A stretch of 7,567 nucleotides of DNA from an uncultured Lachnobacterium sp. (GTDB lineage: Bacteria > Bacillota > Clostridia > Lachnospirales > Lachnospiraceae), in assembly GCA_900549895.1 (NCBI GenBank), contig URQG01000083.1:1-7567 (forward strand), given 5' to 3'. Both the position numbers and the translations under genes were made by a program. Numbering within the stretch: the first letter of the stretch is position 1; every line of letters starts with the position of its first letter. Positions 1 through 5,371 of the stretch are shown one piece after another. The notes under the pieces were generated by a model, which ran no database searches, was not told the origin of the DNA, and saw nothing but the letters and a program-made list of their open reading frames with translations.

Positions 1-42
1 CAGGAATACAATTACTATAGTTTGTCGGTAATTATTCCATAA
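1..42 (+). CDS. C-terminal fragment of an unidentified upstream gene
   Basis: Frame 1 is open from the first base and reads QEYNYYSLSVIIP before a TAA at 40-42. The stop abuts the A-tract of a terminator hairpin, the arrangement expected at the 3' end of a real gene. The other two forward frames stop earlier (TAG at 18-20, TAA at 29-31) with no such agreement. Thirteen residues are too few to name a product. The gene is separated from the downstream block by the terminator, so it is probably a different transcription unit or the end of a preceding one. The alternative is that the open frame is chance and the region is intergenic. Confidence 0.4.
   Translation, partial: QEYNYYSLSVIIP
3..38. 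repeat. imperfect inverted repeat
   Basis: GGAATA (3-8) and ATTAC (11-15) are complementary to GTAAT (28-32) and TATTCC (33-38), with a two-base CA bulge and a 12-base loop (16-27). That gives 11 pairs, mostly A-T. It lies inside the likely 3' end of the upstream gene and just before the terminator. It could be a minor RNA hairpin or an operator-like site, but an A/T-rich chance match is equally possible. Confidence 0.25.
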
Positions 43-75
43 AAAGCCCTCGTGACGCAAGCGGGGGCTTTTTTT
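41..75 (+). terminator. rho-independent terminator
   Basis: AAAAAGCCCTCG (41-52) pairs with CGGGGGCTTTTT (62-73). This forms a 12-bp stem with one T-G wobble and a 9-base loop (53-61), and the T-tract continues to 75. GC-rich core, A-tract upstream and seven T's downstream are the classic intrinsic terminator layout for + strand transcription. The A-tract on the other side means it could also act, less strongly, on - strand transcripts. It separates the upstream fragment from the xylan block. Confidence 0.85.
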
Positions 76-80
76 ATAAT
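52..80 (+). promoter_or_regulatory. candidate sigma-A promoter nested in the terminator
   Basis: TATAAT at 75-80 is a perfect -10 hexamer. Exactly 17 bp upstream is GTGACG (52-57), which matches TTGACA at four of six positions. Transcription would begin near 87 and leave a leader of about 55 nt before the ATG at 142. The -35 lies in the terminator stem and loop, and the first T of the -10 is the last T of the terminator tract. It is the best promoter candidate upstream of gene 1. A weaker alternative is CATAAT at 97-102 with TTATAA at 74-79. No start-site data support either. Confidence 0.5.
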
Positions 81-127
81 CAAATCACAAGAAAAGCATA
101 ATCCCAAAAGAAATAAAGCAGTAATAA

Positions 128-134
128 AAGGGGG
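128..134 (+). promoter_or_regulatory. ribosome binding site of the sensor-GGDEF gene
   Basis: AAGGGGG lies 7 nt before the ATG at 142. It is purine-rich but less perfect than the sites of the downstream genes. It decides the start, because the longer in-frame GTG at 52 lies in the terminator hairpin and has no such site. Confidence 0.55.
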
Positions 135-141
135 CATCCGG

Positions 142-2028
142 ATGTTCTACAACAAAAGAAAAACGATCGGGGTCTTTTTGAACCGTGCAGAACTGGAATT
201 CCAGCAGGTGCTCAGCAGATCGCTGACCGAGACGGCAAAACAATGCGATTATAATATTGTTTATCTGACTTCATTTGGAATCCGGGAAACCGAGACAATG
301 TATGATCTGTATGAGAAGAACGTTGTTGATTTTGCACCGATCGAAGAATTTGATGCAATTATTGTTGCGCTGGATACATACGATACACCCAGCTTTCGAA
401 TGAAACTGATCGAAGGTCTGAAAGACAGAGCAAATTGTCCGGTCATCAGTTTTCGTGAGGAGACGGAGGGATTCTACGGGATACTCTCGGATGCCAATTC
501 GATGGTGGAGGAGCTGGTAAAGCATATTGCAAATACGCATTCGGTGAGAAATATCTGTTTTATGGCAGGATACAAGGGGCATTATGACAGCCAGATCCGA
601 GAACAGCATTATCGGCTGGCGATGGAGGAACTCGGACTTCCGGTCTATGAAAATTCAATTTTTTACGGAGATATGTGGAAAGGAAAAGGCGAGCAGGCAT
701 ACGAATTTTTCTTTTCCGATGAAACGCATCGTCCGGAGGCGATCGTCTGTGCGAATGACTTTATGGCGAGAGCACTCACAATCGCGCTTGAAAAACACGG
801 AATTTTGGTACCGCAGGATGTTATGGTCAGTGGAGTAGACAATTCTCCTGAGTCAAGGGAGGTTCTTCCCCAGCTGACCTCGATCGCTGTAGATTATGAG
901 GCAATGGCAAAAGAGGCAATCTATCTTGTGAGGGATCTTCTTGAAGGCGTGCCGAGGGAACGTAATATCTATGTTCCGGCTAAAATTCTGTTTCGGGAGA
1001 GTACGAAGGATTGTACCGACCAGGAGGATAAGAGAAGTGATGAAATCTACCAGAAACTGATTGAGATCCGGGAGAAACACAACCGGCAATCCTATTTTTC
1101 GATGGACATGGATGGATGCACCGATTATGCGGAGATGAAACAGATCGTAGCCAAGAATCTGTATCTTCTCGGAACGTGCAAAGAATTTTATCTCGGGCTG
1201 CTCGGTGAAGAAAAGGATCATATCCGGCATTTTAAGCGGAATATTACTTCGTACGCAAAACTCGGAATGGGCATCAGGGACGATCAGATATTGAATGTAT
1301 CCGGTGAGCGTTTCCGGCAGAAAGATCTGCTTCCTGAGGAAGTGTGTGATGACAGCTGGAAAGTATATTATATCCGGGTATTGCATAATCGGGAAAAAAA
1401 TTTCGGCTATGCCATTGTACAGTTTGAAAATCCGTTGGACGGACCGGACGAATTTTATCATGACTGGAATCTGACCTTAAGCCAGACGATCAATAATTTT
1501 TATACGACAAAATACCTGATCCAGCTGAATCAGGAAAATCAGGAAAAAAGTGTGACGGATTATCTGACCGGATTAAATAACCGCCGCGGCATGGAAGATT
1601 ACATCAATAAGAAGTGGCCGGAGTGGGTCCTTGGAAACCGGTATCTGATCTGCGCAAGCGTAGATGTGGACGGATTGAAAGTGATCAATGATTCTTATGG
1701 ACATAAGGAAGGCGATTGGGCAATCTGTGCCGTTGCGGAAGCAATACGCAAGGCAATTGGCAAATACGGTATTGCAGCCCGAACCGGAGGGGATGAGTTC
1801 GTGTTTGTTCTGACCGGAGCGAATGCCGGATTTGTCAGGGATGTGGAGAATCAGATCCGCCATTATCTGGATGAGGCAAACGCGCAAAGTGGTAAACCTT
1901 ACCGGGCGGACTGCTCGATCGGACATTATATGACGCAGATTACGGCGCGTGAATCGTTTGAAGAATGCATGCGCATGAGTGATATAGAAATGTATAAAGA
2001 AAAGAAAGCAAAGAAAGTAGGGAGGTAA
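142..2028 (+). CDS. LacI-type sugar-sensor / GGDEF diguanylate cyclase fusion
   Basis: Predicted soluble 628-residue c-di-GMP synthase controlled by a small ligand. Residues about 7-285 have the periplasmic-binding-protein fold of LacI-family regulators: KTIGVFLN opens the first strand, followed by a CANDFMA block (203-209) and GVDNSPES (231-238), the regions that line the sugar pocket in LacI relatives. The usual N-terminal helix-turn-helix is absent. Residues about 295-465 are a less clear region whose end (WKVYYIRVL, FGYAIVQFEN) looks GAF-like, then a helical linker. The GGDEF domain occupies about 466-628: DYLTGLNNRRGM (473-484), VDVDGLKVINDSYGHKEGD (507-525) and intact GGDEF at 549-553. 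Metal ligands D508 and D551 are present, so it should be active. The inhibitory RxxD site is replaced by GKYG (540-543). No signal peptide or membrane helix is seen. The start at 142 is chosen over GTG 52, which sits in the terminator. Its stop overlaps the possible ATG of the esterase gene. The ligand is inferred, from the neighbours, to be a xylan-derived sugar; it could be another sugar. Confidence 0.9.
   Translation: MFYNKRKTIGVFLNRAELEFQQVLSRSLTETAKQCDYNIVYLTSFGIRETETMYDLYEKNVVDFAPIEEFDAIIVALDTYDTPSFRMKLIEGLKDRANCPVISFREETEGFYGILSDANSMVEELVKHIANTHSVRNICFMAGYKGHYDSQIREQHYRLAMEELGLPVYENSIFYGDMWKGKGEQAYEFFFSDETHRPEAIVCANDFMARALTIALEKHGILVPQDVMVSGVDNSPESREVLPQLTSIAVDYEAMAKEAIYLVRDLLEGVPRERNIYVPAKILFRESTKDCTDQEDKRSDEIYQKLIEIREKHNRQSYFSMDMDGCTDYAEMKQIVAKNLYLLGTCKEFYLGLLGEEKDHIRHFKRNITSYAKLGMGIRDDQILNVSGERFRQKDLLPEEVCDDSWKVYYIRVLHNREKNFGYAIVQFENPLDGPDEFYHDWNLTLSQTINNFYTTKYLIQLNQENQEKSVTDYLTGLNNRRGMEDYINKKWPEWVLGNRYLICASVDVDGLKVINDSYGHKEGDWAICAVAEAIRKAIGKYGIAARTGGDEFVFVLTGANAGFVRDVENQIRHYLDEANAQSGKPYRADCSIGHYMTQITARESFEECMRMSDIEMYKEKKAKKVGR
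2021..2025 (+). promoter_or_regulatory. ribosome binding site at the sensor/esterase junction
   Basis: GGAGG sits at the very end of the sensor gene, immediately before its TAA (2026-2028). It is only 2 nt from the ATG at 2028 but 8 nt from the in-frame GTG at 2034. The spacing favours GTG as the esterase start. Its position within the upstream gene suggests translational coupling of the two genes. Confidence 0.65.
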
Positions 2029-2033
2029 TGATT

Positions 2034-3770
2034 GTGAACGGACCGGTGGCACCAAAGGACCCGGAAAAGAAGCGGCCATATTTTTATATTATGAAGGACA
2101 AGGAAATCTTCGGAGCAAAGCAGGAAGACGGAAGTGCGATCCACTTTATCTATGAAAGTGACGGAAGGCTGATTAGCAGCGCACAGATCGTCGGAAATAT
2201 TACGGATGAGAATATGCTTCGGTTATTGGAGACCGTGGAGGGATTCGGAAAGCTTGTACACAGTATCGGGGTGTCTGTTGAGACCGACAATCCAAAGGAG
2301 GAGATGGAGTTCATCTTCCAGATGTATGGGAAAAAAGATCTCTACGGAGGCGGAACCAATCTGCGATGCAGCCTGACCGGAGACGGAATGGAGCGGCGCA
2401 TTTATCTGTCGGATTATACCTGGACAGAGGATGATTATATTCCGGGACAGATCAAGTTCATCATGAGCGTACCGGAAAAGATGGGAAAAGCCAGCGTTCG
2501 GTTTTATCTGAACGACGGATATACGGCTCCGGAAGAGGTGGAAGAAGAAGCAGTGGATACGAAATCGGAACGGTACTGCACGATGATCGAGCGTTCTCTC
2601 ATGAATCTGGGCAACACCTACCGTATCCGCAAAGCGATCGAGAAGGCGAGAGCCGGAAAAGAAGTAACGCTTGCCTATATCGGAGGTTCGATCACGCAGG
2701 GGGCGGGAGCGACACCGATCAATACCGAGTGTTATGCCTATAAGTCCTATCAGCTTTTCAAAAGCAGATTTGCGATGGGAGATAACGTTAAATTTGTGAA
2801 AGCGGGCGTTGGAGGAACCCCGTCGGAGCTTGGAATGCTCCGCTTTGACAGAGATGTGTTGAGAGACGGCGAGAAGCCGGATATCGTAGTCGTAGAATTT
2901 GCGGTCAACGATGAGGGCGACGAGACGAAGGGCGATTGCTACGAAAGCCTTGTGCGCAAGATCTTAAAGCTGGATTGGAATCCGGCGGTTGTTCTGCTTT
3001 TTTCCGTATTTGCCAATGACTGGAATCTGCAGGATCGCTTAAGTCCGGTCGGCAGACTGTATGATCTGCCGATGGTCAGTATCAAGGATACCGTGGTGGA
3101 GCAGTTTACAAAGAAACCGAACGAGGGAAGGGTTCTGACAAAAAATCAGTTCTTTTACGATATGTTCCATCCGAGCAACCTCGGCCATACCATTATGGCA
3201 GACTGTTTACAGTATCTGTTTGAGCGCTGTGATTTAAGCGAGCATGCAAGACTTGACGCTTTTGAGAGCGGCCTGACCGAGGAGGGAATGCTTGCACAGC
3301 AGCTGCAGATGAAGCCGGCAATCGGCAAAAGCTTTGAGCATGTACGGCTTCTGGATAAGAAAGATGTCTATGACGAGGCCAAAATCGATGCCGGTGGCTT
3401 CTGTGCAACGGATGATCAGCTCCAGAGTGTGGAGATGGATGACCGGTTAGAATTGACACCGGAGTTTCCGTACAATTGGATGTACGATGCAACGATGCCG
3501 GAGAATGCTGCCTTTACAATCCGCATCCATTGCAAAGCGCTTGTGTTGATCTTTAAGGATTCCGGAGAAGTGGACGTTGGAAAGGCGTATGTCGATGTGG
3601 ACGGTGAGCGTCGCATGACGGCGGATCCGCATATTAACAACTGGCAGCACTGCAACACGATGATCGTGTTCAATGAGGATGAAAGCGCTGACCATACGGT
3701 ACGCATTGAAGTTGCAGAAGAAGACAGAGACAAGAAGTTTACAATTTTAGGATTTGGTTACGTGTTATAG
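2034..3770 (+). CDS. SGNH/GDSL esterase, probable acetyl-xylan-oligosaccharide esterase
   Basis: Predicted cytoplasmic ester hydrolase of about 578 residues, likely removing acetyl groups from imported xylo-oligosaccharides so that the two downstream glycosidases can act. Counting from the alternative ATG at 2028, SGNH blocks appear in order: IGGSITQG with nucleophile S221, GVGGTPSELG (260-269) with the oxyanion glycine, EFAVNDEGD with N294, and YDMFHPSNLGH with D378 and H381. The core spans about 212-400. Before it (about 20-165) and after it (about 430-580) are segments rich in alternating hydrophobic residues that look like beta-sandwich modules, possibly carbohydrate-contacting. The 578-residue length is well above a single-domain SGNH enzyme (about 200-250). 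There is no signal peptide. GTG 2034 is preferred because of ribosome-site spacing; ATG 2028 adds two residues and overlaps the sensor stop (TAATG). The carbohydrate-esterase family cannot be assigned by eye. Another acyl ester or another glycan such as mannan is possible. Confidence 0.85.
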   Translation: MNGPVAPKDPEKKRPYFYIMKDKEIFGAKQEDGSAIHFIYESDGRLISSAQIVGNITDENMLRLLETVEGFGKLVHSIGVSVETDNPKEEMEFIFQMYGKKDLYGGGTNLRCSLTGDGMERRIYLSDYTWTEDDYIPGQIKFIMSVPEKMGKASVRFYLNDGYTAPEEVEEEAVDTKSERYCTMIERSLMNLGNTYRIRKAIEKARAGKEVTLAYIGGSITQGAGATPINTECYAYKSYQLFKSRFAMGDNVKFVKAGVGGTPSELGMLRFDRDVLRDGEKPDIVVVEFAVNDEGDETKGDCYESLVRKILKLDWNPAVVLLFSVFANDWNLQDRLSPVGRLYDLPMVSIKDTVVEQFTKKPNEGRVLTKNQFFYDMFHPSNLGHTIMADCLQYLFERCDLSEHARLDAFESGLTEEGMLAQQLQMKPAIGKSFEHVRLLDKKDVYDEAKIDAGGFCATDDQLQSVEMDDRLELTPEFPYNWMYDATMPENAAFTIRIHCKALVLIFKDSGEVDVGKAYVDVDGERRMTADPHINNWQHCNTMIVFNEDESADHTVRIEVAEEDRDKKFTILGFGYVL

Positions 3771-3774
3771 GAGG
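3769..3774 (+). promoter_or_regulatory. ribosome binding site of the GH43 gene
   Basis: AGGAGG is a perfect site that overlaps the last two bases of the esterase stop (TAG 3768-3770). It lies 6 nt before the ATG at 3781. It fixes that ATG as the start and rules out the in-frame TTG at 3754, which lies upstream of it inside the esterase gene. Confidence 0.85.
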
Positions 3775-3780
3775 AGTAAA

Positions 3781-5340
3781 ATGGTTACAGTTAAGAATCC
3801 GATTTTAATGGGATTTTATCCGGACCCTTCCATTTGCAGAAAGGGAGAGGATTATTATATCGTCAATTCAAGTTTTGTGTATGCACCGGGAGTGCCGATC
3901 TTTCACAGCAGAGATCTCGCACATTGGGAGCAGATCGGCAATATTTTAGACCGTCCGTCGCAGCTCCCTGTGGCGGGAGCGGATATCTCAGATGGTATTT
4001 ATGCGCCGACGATCCGCTATCATGATGGTTTGTTTTATATGATCACGACCAATGTGACGCACGGCAACAATTTTATCGTCACAGCGGAGAATCCGGAAGG
4101 ACCGTGGTCCGAGCCGTATTATCTCGGCGACGATGCCCCGGGCATCGACCCGAGCCTTTTTTTCGACGATGACGGCAAATGTTATTATTGCGGAACCCGT
4201 CCGAATCCGGAGGGTGTTCGCTATAACGGGGACTGGGAGATTTGGATTCAGGAACTGGATCTTAAGACCATGAAGCTGGTCGGTGAGAGCATGGCAATCT
4301 GGAAAGGTGCGGTAAAGGGATGTATCTGGCCGGAAGGTCCGCATATTTATAAGATCGATGGTTATTATTATCTGCTCCACGCAGAAGGCGGAACCGGTCC
4401 GGAACACAGTATTACGGTGGCACGCAGTAAGAAGCTGTTCCAGTGGTTTGAAGGCTGTCCGCGCAATCCGATTTTCACACACCGCAATCTCGGTATGGAT
4501 TATCCGGTCATCTATGCGGGACACGGAGATCTGGTTGATGACGGCAAGGGAAACTGGTATGTTGTAATGCTTGCGTCAAGACCTTGCAAAAAGCATAGCA
4601 GCATGGGGCGTGAGACTTTCCTTGCCAGGGTGATCTGGGAGAACGGCTGGCCGGTGATCGCTCCGGGGGTCGGACATCTGGAGGACGAATTTACGATCGA
4701 TATGCCTGAGCATCGCTTTGCGGAAGAAATTACGAATTCCGATGTCATTCATTTTTGGGGAGAACAGCTGGATCAGCGGCTGGTGGCGATCGAGGACTGG
4801 ACATCCGGAATTTATTCGCTGACCGAACGTGAGGGTGCACTTCGGATGTTCCTTTGCAAAGAAAAGATTTCCGAGAGAGCAAACTGTGCATATCTTGGTG
4901 TAAGACAGAAGAGTTACCGCTTTGTCGCAGAGACCGGAATGGAATTCTATCCGGAAAATGAGTCGGAGACGGCGGGACTTGTGCTTTACCAGAATAATGA
5001 AAATCATCTCCGGTTTGAAGTGGTGCGCGAGGATGGAGAAGTTTGTTTTGTGGTTACCAGCTGTATTCACGGAGATGAGCAGACTCTGGCAACGACACGG
5101 CTGGAGAAGAAAGGAAAATTAAAGATCCGCCTGCAGTGCTGCGATCAGTGTGCCCGTGTCTGGATTTCGGAAGGCAAAGGATATGTATCCGTTGCGGAAA
5201 ATCTGGATGTTCTTGCTTACACGACAGAGGAAGCCGGAGGCTTTGTAGGATGCACAGTCGGTGTATATGCATCTTCCAACGGTAGTGACAGTACAAATTA
5301 TGCTGATTTCGAATGGCTGACATGCCAGTCGATGGATTGA
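3781..5340 (+). CDS. GH43 beta-xylosidase / alpha-L-arabinofuranosidase
   Basis: Inverting glycosidase of 519 residues, expected to release xylose or arabinose from short xylan fragments in the cytoplasm. Residues about 5-305 are the five-bladed beta-propeller of GH43. The three catalytic carboxylates are visible: general base D15 in GFYPDPSICR, pKa-modulating D123 in GIDPSLF, and general acid E185 in WPEGPH. H248 in YAGHGD is the conserved propeller-centre histidine. Residues about 325-515 form the C-terminal beta-sandwich (GH43_C2 type) seen in XynB-like xylosidases, ending in NYADFEWL. The N-terminal motif and overall size resemble Bacillus XynB-type enzymes, but the specificity and subfamily cannot be fixed by eye. 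There is no signal peptide. It begins 10 nt after the esterase stop. It ends with tandem in-frame stops TGA TAG (5338-5343), and the GH3 gene follows after a 31-nt gap. Confidence 0.93.
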   Translation: MVTVKNPILMGFYPDPSICRKGEDYYIVNSSFVYAPGVPIFHSRDLAHWEQIGNILDRPSQLPVAGADISDGIYAPTIRYHDGLFYMITTNVTHGNNFIVTAENPEGPWSEPYYLGDDAPGIDPSLFFDDDGKCYYCGTRPNPEGVRYNGDWEIWIQELDLKTMKLVGESMAIWKGAVKGCIWPEGPHIYKIDGYYYLLHAEGGTGPEHSITVARSKKLFQWFEGCPRNPIFTHRNLGMDYPVIYAGHGDLVDDGKGNWYVVMLASRPCKKHSSMGRETFLARVIWENGWPVIAPGVGHLEDEFTIDMPEHRFAEEITNSDVIHFWGEQLDQRLVAIEDWTSGIYSLTEREGALRMFLCKEKISERANCAYLGVRQKSYRFVAETGMEFYPENESETAGLVLYQNNENHLRFEVVREDGEVCFVVTSCIHGDEQTLATTRLEKKGKLKIRLQCCDQCARVWISEGKGYVSVAENLDVLAYTTEEAGGFVGCTVGVYASSNGSDSTNYADFEWLTCQSMD

Positions 5341-5357
5341 TAGAAATGGTTTAAGAT

Positions 5358-5363
5358 GAGGAG
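5358..5363 (+). promoter_or_regulatory. ribosome binding site of the GH3 gene
   Basis: GAGGAG lies 8 nt before the ATG at 5372, in the 31-nt spacer after the GH43 stop. The spacer has no hairpin or promoter-like hexamers, consistent with co-transcription of the two glycosidase genes. Confidence 0.8.
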
Positions 5364-5371
5364 ATGACATA

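Noticed and set aside
52..141. N-terminal extension of the sensor-cyclase from the GTG at 52
   Set aside because: The GTG lies in the terminator stem, has no ribosome site, and the added 30 residues do not look like a helix-turn-helix or a signal peptide. The LacI-type fold begins right after the ATG at 142.
81..141. Possible riboswitch (c-di-GMP type) or catabolite-repression site in the leader
   Set aside because: The roughly 55-nt leader is A-rich and too short, with no conserved riboswitch core visible and no convincing cre-like palindrome.
135..144. Perfect 10-bp palindrome CATCCGGATG covering the start codon of gene 1
   Set aside because: A 10-bp palindrome is expected about once per kilobase by chance, has no room for a stable hairpin loop, and no second copy was noticed near the other starts.
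853..1461. Long reverse-strand open frames (for example 853-1461, 1573-2079, 3988-4524, 4576-5070)
   Set aside because: All are antisense to genes with clear domain motifs, lack good ribosome sites, and their translations show no recognisable family or sensible composition. They are shadows of the forward genes.
3754..3780. Earlier TTG start for the GH43 gene
   Set aside because: It lies inside the esterase gene, upstream of the perfect AGGAGG, which is well spaced for the ATG at 3781. GH43 enzymes of this type begin close to the PDPS motif.
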